DNA of 64,000 nucleotides from Pseudomonas putida (GTDB lineage Bacteria > Pseudomonadota > Gammaproteobacteria > Pseudomonadales > Pseudomonadaceae): positions 2,604,001 to 2,668,000 of the forward strand of contig NZ_CP113097.1 of NCBI RefSeq assembly GCF_026625125.1. Reading direction: 5' to 3'. Below the pieces are notes generated by a model, which was not told the DNA's origin, made no database searches, and worked only from the letters and a program-made list of their open reading frames with translations. Every line of letters begins with the position of its first letter. Within the stretch, counting starts at the first letter, position 1. The position numbers were made by a program, and so were the translations under genes. Shown piece by piece: positions 1 to 8,516 of this stretch.

Positions 1-1
1 C

Positions 2-556
2 ATCCGTGACGTGCTCGACGTATACCACCCGGAGGTGGTGCGCTACCTGCTGGTGGCCAGTCACTACCGCAGTGCTATCAACTACTCCGAAGACAGCCTG
101 CGTGATGCCAAAGGTGCCTTGGAGCGCTTCTATCACGCACTGCGGGGTTTGCCGCGTGTGGCAGCCAAGGGTGGCGAGGAATTCGTCGAGCGCTTCAGCG
201 TGGCGATGAACGACGACTTCAACACCCCCGAAGCCTGTGCCGTGCTGTTCGACCTGGTGCGCGAGATCAACCGCCTGCGCGACAGCGAGCCGGATGCGGC
301 TGCTGGCCTGGCCGGTCGCCTGCGCGAGCTGGGTGATGTGCTGGGTGTGCTGCAGCTGGAGGCCGATGACTTCCTGCGTGCAGGGGCTGAAGGCAAGGTC
401 GATGCGGCTGAAGTGGAGGCGCTGATCCAGGCGCGTCTGCAGGCGCGTGCCGACAAGAACTGGGCAGAGTCCGACCGGATCCGTGACCAGCTGACCGCCA
501 TGGGGGTGGTGCTGGAAGACGGCAAGGGTGGCACTACCTGGCGTCTGGCTGACTGA
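2..556 (+). CDS. cysS: Cysteine--tRNA ligase, C-terminal part (5' end outside window)
   Basis: Charges tRNA-Cys with cysteine in the cytoplasm. Only the last 184 codons are present; the reading frame is open from base 2. The visible part covers the end of the catalytic core and the helical DALR-type anticodon-binding region (VVRYLLVASHYRS, then a region around FSVAMNDDFNTPEA, typical of bacterial CysRS), and ends in the usual C-terminal helix with the segment ADKNWAESDRIRDQL, which is diagnostic for the family. The gene ends in TGA and is followed seven bases later by a GC-rich hairpin and REP sequence. The catalytic HIGH and KMSKS motifs lie upstream of the window. Confidence 0.95.
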   Translation: MRDVLDVYHPEVVRYLLVASHYRSAINYSEDSLRDAKGALERFYHALRGLPRVAAKGGEEFVERFSVAMNDDFNTPEACAVLFDLVREINRLRDSEPDAAAGLAGRLRELGDVLGVLQLEADDFLRAGAEGKVDAAEVEALIQARLQARADKNWAESDRIRDQLTAMGVVLEDGKGGTTWRLAD

Positions 557-562
557 TTAACG

Positions 563-581
563 GGGGCCGCTTAGCGGCCCC
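563..581 (+). terminator. Hairpin after cysS
   Basis: Perfect 8-bp stem GGGGCCGC / GCGGCCCC around the loop TTA, starting 7 bases after the cysS stop codon. There is no T-run after it, so it is either a weak intrinsic terminator or an RNA-stabilising hairpin. It runs directly into the REP element. Confidence 0.55.
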
Positions 582-770
582 ATCGCCGGCAAGCCGGCTC
601 CCACAGGTATTGCGCAGGGGTTGAAGGTTGCGTGGTGGTGAGAGCCGAACAAGCTCACAGGTATTGCGCAGGGCTTGAAGGTTGCGTGGTGTTGGTGAGA
701 GCTGAGCAAGCCCACAGGTATTGTGCAGGGCTTGACGGTTGTGCTGTCGTGGTGGGCTTGCCGGCGATGG
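577..770. repeat. REP element, tandem 54/57-bp repeats and inverted REP remnant
   Basis: A REP palindrome with core GCCGGCAAGCCGGC lies at 577-607 and a decayed inverse copy (GGGCTTGCCGGCGATGG) at 754-770. Between them are three degenerate direct copies of a unit starting CACAGGTATTGCGCAGGG at 602, 656 and 713, so periods of 54 and 57 bp. The arrangement looks like a REPIN (two REPs in opposite orientation) whose internal part has been amplified in tandem. No coding potential is convincing here. It separates cysS from the convergent histidine kinase gene. Confidence 0.75.
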
Positions 771-791
771 ACTGCACAGCAGTTCCCGCTT

Positions 792-2183
792 TTACCTCGG
801 CAACCCCGCCAATGGGCAATGCAAGACCAGCTTGGCCCCGCCCAGCTCACTGTCACCCACCTCCAGCCCAAACCCGTGCAAGTCGACGATCGCCGCAACG
901 ATCGACAAACCGAGGCCGAATCCCGGGTGGCGGTGGCCTTCATCGCTGCGATAGAACCGCTTCAGCACTGCAGTGCGCTCTTGTTCCGGAATCCCAGGTC
1001 CGCTGTCCTCGATAGCGATATGCACGCCTGTCTCGTCCTGCGTCGCGGTAATGGCTACCCGGCCACCTTCTGGCGTGAACTTGATGGCATTGCCCACCAG
1101 GTTGGCCAGCGCTTCGAACAGCAACTCACGGTCCCCATGCAGCGCCGCCAGGTGCTCAGGCTGCTGCAGCTGCAGGCGGATGCCGCCATCTTCAGCCAGG
1201 GGCAGGTAGAAATCGTGCAACTCCACCAGCAACTCACGCGGGTGAAGCTCAATGAAGCCGGCGCGGCGCTGGCGATCCTCCAGCTCACTGATGCGCAACA
1301 GGCCACGAAAACGTGCCATCAGGGTATCGGTTTCGCCGATGGCCTGGTCCAGTGCTTCGGCTTGCGCTGAGTCCAACCCGCTCTGCTGGCGGATGCGGTA
1401 CAGCTGCGCTCGCAGGCGGGTGAGCGGTGTGCGCAGGTCGTGGGCAATGTTGTCGCACACGCCCTTGACCTCGTGCATCAGCCGTTCGATCCGGTCAAGC
1501 ATGGCGTTGACGATGGCCGCCAGCATGTCCAGTTCGTCGCGCCGGGCCGACAGTGGCAGGCGGTGGGTGAGGTCGCCGGCGACGATCAGCTCTGCCTGCG
1601 CCTGTATCGCGCGAATGCGTTTCAAAGGCCTGCGCCGCAGCATGTACCAGCCAGCGAAGCCAGGGATGAGTGTCAGCGATATGCCCCATAGCAACGCGTG
1701 CAGGATGATGCGTGTCACCACGAACAACGAGCCGTTGTCGCGCAGCAGGACCAGCCAGCGGCCGTCCTGAACCTTGATTGCCACCGCGTCGCAGCTGTCA
1801 CGCGGCATGTGCGGGTCATCGGCGTCCAGGCAGCGCTCGAGTTCATGCACCTTGCCGTCCAGGCCCAGTTCCGGCGGGATAGCACGGATGCGCCCGCCGA
1901 TCGGGTTGAGCTGGGCGTCGAACAGGCCGTAGGCATCGAAGGCACGCTCCTCGAATGCCTGGCTGGCGATCAGGGCGTCGTCCAGCTGCTTGCCGCTCAT
2001 GTGTGCGAAAAGGTGCTGGCGCTGCAGCATGGAGTGGCGGGTAAGCTTGTTCAGGTAGCTGGACACCTCGAAATACAGCACCCCCATGAGGATGCTGCTC
2101 CAGGCCACGAAGAGGAAGCTGTACAACGCCAGCAGGCGGCTGGTCGAGGAGCTCCAGCCCTTAGTTGGGTTCAGCAATGGCAT
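792..2183 (-). CDS. Two-component sensor histidine kinase, HAMP type
   Basis: Membrane-bound sensor kinase (463 aa) that should phosphorylate the OmpR-type regulator encoded just upstream. Transmembrane helix at about residues 17-39, a periplasmic sensor region of about 115 residues, a second helix at about 158-181, then HAMP, and HisKA with phospho-acceptor His248 in DNIAHDLRTPLTRL. The HATPase_c domain has an N box at 361-365 (NLVGN) and G boxes DSGPGIP and GFGLGLSIV. The start overlaps the end of the regulator gene by 23 bp, so the pair is one translationally coupled operon. The signal is not recognisable; the layout resembles metal- or envelope-sensing kinases, but there is no metal-binding motif to confirm that. 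Confidence 0.88.
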   Translation of the reverse strand: MPLLNPTKGWSSSTSRLLALYSFLFVAWSSILMGVLYFEVSSYLNKLTRHSMLQRQHLFAHMSGKQLDDALIASQAFEERAFDAYGLFDAQLNPIGGRIRAIPPELGLDGKVHELERCLDADDPHMPRDSCDAVAIKVQDGRWLVLLRDNGSLFVVTRIILHALLWGISLTLIPGFAGWYMLRRRPLKRIRAIQAQAELIVAGDLTHRLPLSARRDELDMLAAIVNAMLDRIERLMHEVKGVCDNIAHDLRTPLTRLRAQLYRIRQQSGLDSAQAEALDQAIGETDTLMARFRGLLRISELEDRQRRAGFIELHPRELLVELHDFYLPLAEDGGIRLQLQQPEHLAALHGDRELLFEALANLVGNAIKFTPEGGRVAITATQDETGVHIAIEDSGPGIPEQERTAVLKRFYRSDEGHRHPGFGLGLSIVAAIVDLHGFGLEVGDSELGGAKLVLHCPLAGLPR

Positions 2184-2841
2184 AGCCGGAGCCCCGTACG
2201 GTACGGATCAGCGGCGCTTGCCCGGGGGAATCGATCTTCTTGCGCAGGCGGCCGATATGCACATCGATCAGGTTGGTGCCAGGGTCGAAGTGGTAGCCCC
2301 AAACTTCCTCGAAGATCATCATCCGCGTGATCACCTGGCCGCTGTGGCGCATCAGGTACTCCAGCAGTTTGTACTCGGTTGGCAACAGGTTGAGCGTCTG
2401 GTCGCCGCGGCGGGCCTCATGGCTGATCAGGTCCAGTTGCAGGTCGGCGACCTGCAGTCGGGTCTGGGTCATCGGCACGCTGTTGCGCCGCAGCAGCACT
2501 TCCACCCGTGCAGCCATCTCGTCGGAGGCGAACGGCTTGGTCAGGTAGTCGTCGCCACCGGCACGCAAGCCTCGGACACGCTCATCGACGTCGGACAGAG
2601 CGCTGATCATCAGGATTGGCGTTGCGATTTTAAGGTTGCGCAGGGTGGTGACGATGGTCAGGCCATCGACCTCAGGCAGCATGCGGTCCAGGGTGATCAG
2701 GTCATAGCCGCCGCCGATGGCTTTGGCCAGGCCTTCACGGCCATTGTCTGCCCAATCCACTTCCAGACCGTGGCTGGTGAGTTCGGCGACGATTTCCTGG
2801 CCGGTGACGGCGTCGTCTTCGATGGTCAGTACGCGTGGCAT
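2161..2841 (-). CDS. OmpR/PhoB-family response regulator
   Basis: DNA-binding response regulator (226 aa). The receiver domain spans residues 1-115 with acidic pocket E8/D9/D10, phospho-acceptor Asp52 (ITLDRMLP), Thr/Ser switch region (MISALSD) and Lys in LTKPF. The winged-helix output domain fills residues 130-222 and has the usual recognition-helix segment NLIDVHIGRLRKKID and C-terminal hairpin RTVRGSGYAI. It is the first gene of a two-gene operon with the histidine kinase. Its leader (2842-2990) contains an AT-rich stretch around 2895-2915 that could hold the promoter; no target repeat was clear. Close to CopR/QseB-like regulators in sequence style, but the specific regulon cannot be told from sequence alone. 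Confidence 0.92.
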   Translation of the reverse strand: MPRVLTIEDDAVTGQEIVAELTSHGLEVDWADNGREGLAKAIGGGYDLITLDRMLPEVDGLTIVTTLRNLKIATPILMISALSDVDERVRGLRAGGDDYLTKPFASDEMAARVEVLLRRNSVPMTQTRLQVADLQLDLISHEARRGDQTLNLLPTEYKLLEYLMRHSGQVITRMMIFEEVWGYHFDPGTNLIDVHIGRLRKKIDSPGQAPLIRTVRGSGYAIAEPN

Positions 2842-2992
2842 GCTGGTTCCTGGGCGTCTAGTGGAGGCTTGATTGTGCCAAAGAATAGACTGCCGGGAAT
2901 TTAAGAAAAATTCATCTGGCTGCAGATTTGCAAAGTTGACGCAATTGCGGGGGAGGCGGCCTGCCAGTGATGAGGCCGGTCCTATCAGGCAG

Positions 2993-3023
2993 AAAAAAGG
3001 GCATGCCAGCGTCTGGCATGCCC
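2993..3023 (-). terminator. Rho-independent terminator of ilvE
   Basis: Perfect 11-bp stem GGGCATGCCAG / CTGGCATGCCC (2999-3009 and 3013-3023) with loop CGT, preceded on the plus strand by six A, which is a U-tract on the minus-strand transcript. It lies 25 bp after the ilvE stop codon. Confidence 0.92.
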
Positions 3024-3047
3024 TGCGGTTCAGCGTTGCGCGAAGGC

Positions 3048-4067
3048 TCAGGCGACCTTGACGATCCAGCCAGCCGGTGCTTCGACGTCGCCACTCTGAA
3101 TGCCAGTCAGCTCGTTATAGAGCTTCTGGGTGACCGGGCCGACTTTTTCCAGGTCGTGGAACACGTGCAGCTTGCCGTTGTACTCGATGCCACCGATCGG
3201 GGTGATCACCGCGGCGGTGCCGCAGGCACCCGCTTCGATGAAGCGGTCGAGCTTGTTGATTTCGACATCGCCTTCGATCACGGTCAGGCCCAGGCGCGAG
3301 GACGCCAGTTCCATCAGCGACAGGCGGGTGATACCTGGCAGTACCGAGGCCGATTTCGGGGTGATGAATTCATTGTTGGCGGTGATGCCGAAGAAGTTGG
3401 CCGAGCCGACTTCCTCGATCTTGGTGTGGGTCAGCGGATCGAGGTAGATGGCGTCGGCGAAGTTGGCTTTCTTGGCTTCAGCACCTGGCTGCAGGCTGGC
3501 TGCATAGTTGCCGCCGACCTTGGCGGCGCCGGTGCCCTGTGGCGCGGCGCGGTCGAAGCTGGAAATCTGGAAGTTGTGCGGCTTCATGCCGCCTTTGAAG
3601 TACGAGCCAACCGGGATGGCGAATACCGAGAAGATGAACTCGGGGGCGGTGCGCACGCCGATGTTATCGCCGGTGCCGATCACGAACGGGCGCAGGTACA
3701 GGGCACCCTTGCCGTGTGGCGGGACGAATTTCTCGTTGGCCTTGACCACTTGCTTGCAGGCCTCGATGAACACATCGGTCGGCACCTGCGGCATCAGCAG
3801 GCGAGCGCAGCTGCGCTGCATGCGGGCGGCGTTCTGGTCAGGGCGGAACAGGTTGATCGAGCCGTCTTTGCAGCGGTAGGCCTTCAGGCCTTCGAAGCAC
3901 TGCTGGCCATAGTGCAGGGCAGTGGAGCCTTCACTGATGTGCAGCACATTGTCTTCGGTCAGGGTGCCTTTGTCCCACTCACCGTTGCGCCATACGGACA
4001 GGTAGCGCTTGTCGGTCTTGATGTAGTCGAAACCCAGCTTGTCCCAGTTAATGCTTTCGTTACTCAT
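3048..4067 (-). CDS. ilvE: Branched-chain amino acid aminotransferase
   Basis: PLP-dependent class IV (fold type IV) aminotransferase, 339 aa, that interconverts Leu, Ile and Val with their 2-oxo acids using glutamate/2-oxoglutarate; last step of branched-chain synthesis, cytoplasmic. The N-terminal part contains the pattern LHYGQQCFEGLKAYR, the PLP-lysine region follows as VGGNYAASL, and the C-terminal part has EVGSANFFGI and PGITRLSLMELA. Length and motifs match the longer BCAT subgroup shared by Pseudomonas and eukaryotes, rather than the E. coli 309-aa form. It is monocistronic: an intrinsic terminator follows. In its 5' leader there is a small hairpin (GCCCGA-TCGC-TCGGGC, 4092-4107) of unknown role. 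Confidence 0.96.
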   Translation of the reverse strand: MSNESINWDKLGFDYIKTDKRYLSVWRNGEWDKGTLTEDNVLHISEGSTALHYGQQCFEGLKAYRCKDGSINLFRPDQNAARMQRSCARLLMPQVPTDVFIEACKQVVKANEKFVPPHGKGALYLRPFVIGTGDNIGVRTAPEFIFSVFAIPVGSYFKGGMKPHNFQISSFDRAAPQGTGAAKVGGNYAASLQPGAEAKKANFADAIYLDPLTHTKIEEVGSANFFGITANNEFITPKSASVLPGITRLSLMELASSRLGLTVIEGDVEINKLDRFIEAGACGTAAVITPIGGIEYNGKLHVFHDLEKVGPVTQKLYNELTGIQSGDVEAPAGWIVKVA

Positions 4068-4091
4068 GACACCCTCGATTGTCTTGCAAGT

Positions 4092-4107
4092 GCCCGATCG
4101 CTCGGGC
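4092..4107 (-). promoter_or_regulatory. Short hairpin in the ilvE 5' leader
   Basis: Perfect 6-bp inverted repeat GCCCGA/TCGGGC with a 4-base loop, 25 bp upstream of the ilvE ATG. An AT-rich stretch (TATAAC on the minus strand, around 4110-4118) next to it could be the -10 box. No leucine/valine-rich leader peptide is seen, so classical attenuation is not supported. Confidence 0.3.
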
Positions 4108-4257
4108 TGCTGTTATATGCGCACCTCGCCACGATAATACATCCGCCGCGGATCGGGAACGCCCAGTCACGAATTGGGGGCGCGGGGCTGGCGATGGATT
4201 CGCGGTGTCCTTGGGGCCGATCAGGGCCAGCATTGCGCCATGTGACTGCCTCCAGCG

Positions 4258-4620
4258 CTAGCGCGCAGCACCGAGCCGCCTGTTCCAATCCCCGCCATGG
4301 CTTCGCTCACACGCCTCTTCGCTGTCAAAGCGCACATGCCATGCCGGGTGATCCAGCGCTACACCTGCTTCGTCCAGCGCCTGGGCTGTCAACTTGAGCA
4401 TGCGTGCCTTGGCATCACCCGCCAGCGCTGCGGCCTTGTCGACTTCGCGCTCGAAGACCCAGGTGATGCGCAAGCTGGCAGGGAACTGTTCAGGGTCCAG
4501 GCGATGGGTCAGCCAGCTGAACCCGACGATCTGTGCCTTGGCCGTTTCGCATGCGTCGGTCAGGCATGCCACCAGTTCACGCTCAAGGCGAGCCAGTTCG
4601 CGTTTGCCCAATGCTTTCAT
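4258..4620 (-). CDS. Conserved hypothetical protein, 120 aa
   Basis: I do not recognise a named family. The product is a small soluble alpha/beta-looking protein: a charged N-terminal helix (KALGKRELARLERELVACL), a central strand-rich part with FSWLTHRLDPEQFPASLRIT, and a C-terminal half with HPAWHVRFDSEEAC. No signal peptide or membrane segment. Its start codon overlaps the stop of the upstream VOC-family gene (ATGA), so the two are co-translated, and a shared function is likely but unknown. Codon use is like its neighbours, which supports a real gene. Confidence 0.7.
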   Translation of the reverse strand: MKALGKRELARLERELVACLTDACETAKAQIVGFSWLTHRLDPEQFPASLRITWVFEREVDKAAALAGDAKARMLKLTAQALDEAGVALDHPAWHVRFDSEEACERSHGGDWNRRLGAAR

Positions 4621-4994
4621 GGCGCGGCCTCGTCATCGATCTGCTGGCAGAAACGCAGCAAGTTGCCGAACGGGTCGCGTATCTGCATCTGTAGGCCCCA
4701 ATCGACGCGCTCAGCCTGTGGGCGGGCATAGCCGTACTGCTTGTCCTGCAGTTCACGTTGCAGTGCCAGCAGTTCGTCGGTGCGGGCAAACACCGACGAG
4801 CCTGGGCACGCGTCGCCGTGGTGCTCGCTCAGGTGCAGGATCAGGCCGTCGCGATGAATTTGCGCATACAAAGGCAGGTCCGGGCTGAAGCGGTGCTCCC
4901 AGTCCAGGGTGAAGCCGAGGAAGTCGAGGTAGAACTCCTTGGCCTTTTCGACCGAGAAAATACGCAGGATGGGGATGGCAGGGGCGAGAGGCAT
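4617..4994 (-). CDS. VOC/glyoxalase-superfamily protein (bleomycin-resistance-like)
   Basis: Small (125 aa) vicinal-oxygen-chelate fold protein. The N-terminal half has the beta-alpha-beta-beta-beta start PILRIFSVEKAKEFYLDFLG, and the C-terminal half ends in the family hallmark DPFGNLLRFCQ. Such proteins either bind small toxic molecules or catalyse metal-dependent chemistry; the substrate cannot be inferred. I chose the ATG at 4994 (MPLAPAIPIL) because the longer open frame upstream lacks family similarity. The gene overlaps the next one by 4 bp (ATGA), so the pair forms a small operon transcribed away from the urease genes. Confidence 0.82.
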   Translation of the reverse strand: MPLAPAIPILRIFSVEKAKEFYLDFLGFTLDWEHRFSPDLPLYAQIHRDGLILHLSEHHGDACPGSSVFARTDELLALQRELQDKQYGYARPQAERVDWGLQMQIRDPFGNLLRFCQQIDDEAAP

Positions 4995-5199
4995 GGCGGT
5001 TCCTTGGCCGTGGACGGTATGTGACTGGGTTGCCAGTCTACCGATTGTGGCGGCGGGCTGTCCTGTTCGCGGGGAAACACCCTGGCTGATTCGAGCACCG
5101 AAACAGGGCTGATGCGTGCCCTCGTGTCGTGCGCCATGAGCGGGCATGCCCCACGCCAGAGCCTTGCGCTTTATGTTTCATGTGGCTTCACCTGCGTAG

Positions 5200-5217
5200 T
5201 TGGCCCGCAAACTGCTA
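5200..5217 (+). promoter_or_regulatory. Sigma-54 (-24/-12) promoter for the urease operon
   Basis: The sequence TTGGCCCGCAAACTGCTA has GG at 5202-5203 and GC at 5214-5215 with exactly 10 bases between, and differs from the consensus TGGCACG-N4-TTGCW in one base of each block. It lies about 110 bp before the ureD start, with an AT-rich stretch after it. Sigma-54/NtrC control of urease under nitrogen limitation is known in enterics and plausible in Pseudomonas. No clear NtrC palindrome was found by eye. Confidence 0.6.
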
Positions 5218-5323
5218 TATCCCAGCCAATCGAATTTGATCGAGTGGTCAGGCCTGCAGCACGTCAGTGCGCGGCGCTGGTGCTCGCAACGGCCATGAGG
5301 CCGTGAAAATCAGGGGCTATAGG

Positions 5324-6157
5324 ATGTTGCTGGCGGAGCGCGTCGAAAAATCTGAAGATGATGCAGGCTGGAGCGCCTACCTGCAGTTGCGCTTTGTCGA
5401 GCGTGCTGGCGTGACCCGCCTTGGTGCGCGTCGTCATTTTGGCCCGCTTTTGGTGCAGCGGCCGTTCTACCCGGAAGGTGCGCCGTGCCACGTCTATGTG
5501 CTGCATCCGCCAGGGGGCATCGTTGCCGGTGATCGCCTGGAACTGGATCTTCAGCTAGAGCCTGGCAGCCATGCATTGCTGACCATGCCCGGCGCCAGCA
5601 AGTTTTATCGAAGTATCGGCCCCACCGCATGGCTGACCCAACGTTTTCATCTGCAAGCGGGCAGCACCCTGGAGTGGCTGCCCCAGGACAGCATTTTCTT
5701 TTCCGGTGCACGGGCCAGCCTCGACAGCCGCTTCACCCTCGAGCCCGGTGCTCGCCTGCTGGCCTGGGAGACGCTCTGCCTGGGCCGACCGGTGATGGAC
5801 GAGCGTTTCGCTCAGGGCGCGCTGGACAGCCGTCTTAGCATCGAGGTGCCCGACGACCCTGGCTTGAGCGAGCGCCTGCGCATCACCGGTGGCCAACTCG
5901 ACAAACTCGGCGGGCACCCCTTGCTCGCTACTTTCTGCGCGTACCCGGCAGATCCGGCCTTGCTGGAAAAGGTGCGGCCTCTGCTCGATGAACTGAAAAC
6001 GCCGGGCGGCGCCACCTTGCTCGGTTCGCTGCTGGTGATTCGCCTGCTGGACCACGACAACCAACATCTGCAACACACCCTGCAGCGCCTCTGGCACGTC
6101 CTGCGGCCGGCCGTCCTCGGCCTGCCGGCGTGCCCGCCGCGCATCTGGGCCACTTGA
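5324..6157 (+). CDS. ureD: Urease accessory protein UreD
   Basis: Scaffold that binds apo-urease and, with UreF and UreG, opens the way for nickel into the active site; cytoplasmic. 277 aa, normal for UreD (UreH). Family landmarks seen are GARRHFGPLLVQRPFYPEG near the N-terminus, HPPGGIVAGDRLELDL, the motif TMPGASKFYRS, and the later LEWLPQDSIFFSGA. The ATG at 5324 was chosen because AGGGG lies 7 bases upstream; a GTG 21 bp earlier is an alternative with poor spacing. First gene of an eight-gene operon, separated from ureA by 9 bp. Confidence 0.93.
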   Translation: MLLAERVEKSEDDAGWSAYLQLRFVERAGVTRLGARRHFGPLLVQRPFYPEGAPCHVYVLHPPGGIVAGDRLELDLQLEPGSHALLTMPGASKFYRSIGPTAWLTQRFHLQAGSTLEWLPQDSIFFSGARASLDSRFTLEPGARLLAWETLCLGRPVMDERFAQGALDSRLSIEVPDDPGLSERLRITGGQLDKLGGHPLLATFCAYPADPALLEKVRPLLDELKTPGGATLLGSLLVIRLLDHDNQHLQHTLQRLWHVLRPAVLGLPACPPRIWAT

Positions 6158-6166
6158 GAGAGCGCC

Positions 6167-6469
6167 ATGGAGCTGACCCCGAGAGAGAAAGACAAACTGC
6201 TGCTGTTCACTGCCGCGCTGTTGGCGGAACGGCGCCTGGCCCGTGGCCTGAAGCTCAACTACCCCGAGGCGGTGGCGCTGATCAGCGCCGCAGTGCTCGA
6301 AGGCGCCCGTGATGGGCGTACGGTAGCCGAGCTGATGAGCCTGGGCCGGGAAGTGATCGGCCGCGAGCACGTCATGGACGGTGTGCCCGAGATGCTCCAT
6401 GACGTGCAGGTCGAAGCCACCTTCCCTGACGGCACCAAGCTGGTGACCGTGCATGACCCCATCGTCTGA
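6167..6469 (+). CDS. ureA: Urease subunit gamma
   Basis: Smallest structural subunit of the nickel enzyme that hydrolyses urea to ammonia and carbamate. 100 aa, the standard bacterial length, with the hallmark sequences [34 protein letters not shown], and the C-terminal VTVHDPIV. It assembles as the (alpha-beta-gamma)3 trimer with the products of ureB and ureC. It lies 9 bp after ureD and 19 bp before ureB. Confidence 0.97.
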   Translation: MELTPREKDKLLLFTAALLAERRLARGLKLNYPEAVALISAAVLEGARDGRTVAELMSLGREVIGREHVMDGVPEMLHDVQVEATFPDGTKLVTVHDPIV

Positions 6470-6488
6470 CCTGGCCGAGGAGCCCAGT

Positions 6489-6806
6489 ATGATCCCAGGT
6501 GAAATCCAGGTCGCCGCCGGCGACATCGAACTCAACGCCGGCCGCGAAACGGTCAGTGTCAACGTGGCCAATCATGGCGACCGGCCGGTGCAGGTGGGCT
6601 CGCATTACCACTTTTACGAGGTCAACGATGCCCTGGTGTTCGACCGCGAGCCTAGTCGCGGCTTTCGTCTCGACATTCCGGCCGGCACTGCCGTGCGCTT
6701 CGAGCCGGGCCAGGCGCGTACCGTGCAGCTGGTCGCCTACGCCGGCAAGCGCGAGGTGTATGGCTTTCAGGGCAAAGTGATGGGCGCACTGGAGGGCCAG
6801 GCATGA
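6489..6806 (+). CDS. ureB: Urease subunit beta
   Basis: Structural urease subunit (105 aa). Recognised by MIPGEI at the N-terminus, the segment [19 protein letters not shown], and the C-terminal [16 protein letters not shown]. The ATG at 6489 is preferred over an in-frame upstream start at 6453, since MIPGEI is the conserved N-terminus and GAGGA lies upstream (about 6477-6481). The last four bases overlap ureC (ATGA), indicating translational coupling so that subunits are made in equal amounts. Confidence 0.97.
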   Translation: MIPGEIQVAAGDIELNAGRETVSVNVANHGDRPVQVGSHYHFYEVNDALVFDREPSRGFRLDIPAGTAVRFEPGQARTVQLVAYAGKREVYGFQGKVMGALEGQA

Positions 6807-8506
6807 GCCGTATTTCACGTCGGGCCTATGCCGACATGTTCGGCCCTACTGTCGGCGACCGTGTACGGCTGGCCGACACTGCGCTGTGGGTGGAGGTGGA
6901 GAAGGACTTCACGGTTTACGGCGAAGAGGTCAAGTTCGGTGGTGGCAAGGTCATCCGCGACGGCATGGGCCAGGGCCAGATGCTTGCTGCCCAGGCCATG
7001 GACCTGGTGTTGACCAACGCCTTGATCATCGATCATTGGGGTATCGTCAAGGCCGATATCGGCGTCAAGCACGGGCGTATCGCTGCCATCGGCAAGGCCG
7101 GCAACCCTGACGTGCAGCCGGGCGTGACCGTGCCAGTGGGCCCAGGCACCGAAGTGATCGCGGCCGAAGGCAAGATCGTCACCGCCGGGGGCATCGATTC
7201 GCACATTCACTTCATCTGCCCTCAGCAGGTGGAAGAAGCGCTGACCAGTGGCGTCACCACGTTCATCGGCGGTGGCACCGGGCCGGCCACCGGTACCAAT
7301 GCCACCACCTGCACCCCGGGGCCCTGGTACCTGGCGCGCATGCTCCAGGCGGCCGACAGCCTGCCGATCAACATCGGCCTGCTGGGCAAGGGCAATGCCT
7401 CGCGTCCTGACGCGCTGCGCGAGCAGATCGCTGCGGGTGCGGTGGGCCTGAAGTTGCACGAGGACTGGGGCTCTACCCCGGCCGCCATCGACTGCTGCCT
7501 GGGCGTTGCCGAGGAAATGGACATCCAGGTGGCGATTCACACCGACACCCTCAATGAATCCGGCTGCATCGAAGACACCCTGGCCGCCATCGGTGACCGC
7601 ACCATTCATACCTTCCACACCGAAGGGGCCGGCGGCGGCCATGCACCCGACATCATCCGTGCGGCAGGGCAGGCCAACGTGCTGCCATCCTCGACCAACC
7701 CGACCCTGCCTTATACGGTCAACACCGTAGATGAACACCTCGACATGCTGATGGTCTGCCACCACCTGGACCCGAGCATCGCCGAGGACGTGGCGTTCGC
7801 CGAGTCACGCATCCGCCGCGAAACCATCGCCGCCGAAGACATCCTGCATGACATGGGCGCGTTCGCCATGACCTCGTCCGACTCCCAGGCCATGGGCCGC
7901 GTCGGTGAGGTGGTGCTGCGCACCTGGCAGGTCGCCCACCAGATGAAGGTGCGCCGCGGGCCTCTGGCACCGGACAGCAGCTACAGCGACAACTTCCGGG
8001 TCAAGCGCTACATCGCCAAATACACCCTCAACCCGGCGCTGACCCATGGCATCGCCCATGAGGTGGGGTCGGTGGAGGTGGGCAAGCTGGCTGATCTGGT
8101 GCTGTGGTCGCCGGCCTTCTTCGCGGTCAAGCCGGCACTGGTCATCAAGGGCGGGATGATCGTCACCGCGCCCATGGGCGACATCAACGGCTCGATTCCG
8201 ACCCCACAGCCGGTGCATTACCGGCCCATGTTCGGGGCGCTCGGTGCTGCCCGCCATGCCACGCGCATGACCTTCCTGCCCCAGGCCGCCATGGACCGTG
8301 GCCTGGCCCAGGAACTGGGCTTGCAGAGCCTGATCGGCGTGGCCCACGGCTGCCGCCAGGTACGCAAGGCCGACATGGTCCACAACACGTTGCAACCGGT
8401 GATCGAAGTCGATTCGCAGACCTACCAGGTACGCGCCGACGGCGAACTGCTGGTGTGCGAGCCGGCCAGCGAACTGCCGCTGGCTCAGCGTTATTTCCTG
8501 TTCTGA
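6803..8506 (+). CDS. ureC: Urease subunit alpha (catalytic)
   Basis: Catalytic subunit, 567 aa, amidohydrolase fold with a dinuclear nickel centre. All key residues are present and sit at the same numbers as in the Klebsiella enzyme: His134 and His136 (DSHIHF), the carbamylated Lys217 (LKLHEDWG), the later His ligands in AIHTDTLNE and [14 protein letters not shown], the active-site flap Cys319-His320 (VCHHLD), and the Asp ligand in SSDSQAMGR. The enzyme should be active once matured by UreDEFG. Overlaps ureB by 4 bp; ureE follows after 10 bp. Confidence 0.98.
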   Translation: MSRISRRAYADMFGPTVGDRVRLADTALWVEVEKDFTVYGEEVKFGGGKVIRDGMGQGQMLAAQAMDLVLTNALIIDHWGIVKADIGVKHGRIAAIGKAGNPDVQPGVTVPVGPGTEVIAAEGKIVTAGGIDSHIHFICPQQVEEALTSGVTTFIGGGTGPATGTNATTCTPGPWYLARMLQAADSLPINIGLLGKGNASRPDALREQIAAGAVGLKLHEDWGSTPAAIDCCLGVAEEMDIQVAIHTDTLNESGCIEDTLAAIGDRTIHTFHTEGAGGGHAPDIIRAAGQANVLPSSTNPTLPYTVNTVDEHLDMLMVCHHLDPSIAEDVAFAESRIRRETIAAEDILHDMGAFAMTSSDSQAMGRVGEVVLRTWQVAHQMKVRRGPLAPDSSYSDNFRVKRYIAKYTLNPALTHGIAHEVGSVEVGKLADLVLWSPAFFAVKPALVIKGGMIVTAPMGDINGSIPTPQPVHYRPMFGALGAARHATRMTFLPQAAMDRGLAQELGLQSLIGVAHGCRQVRKADMVHNTLQPVIEVDSQTYQVRADGELLVCEPASELPLAQRYFLF

Positions 8507-8516
8507 AGGAGCGAAG

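Noticed and set aside
557..943. Small proteins encoded in the repeat region after cysS
   Set aside because: Open frames here only reflect the in-register tandem repeats and REP sequence; no ribosome site or protein-like composition.
4068..4130. Leucine-type transcription attenuator before ilvE
   Set aside because: A hairpin exists, but there is no leader peptide with repeated Leu/Ile/Val codons and no terminator U-tract.
5101..5160. NtrC binding site upstream of the urease promoter
   Set aside because: GTGC-rich sequence around 5115-5135 looked suggestive, but it does not form the inverted GCAC-N-GTGC pattern.
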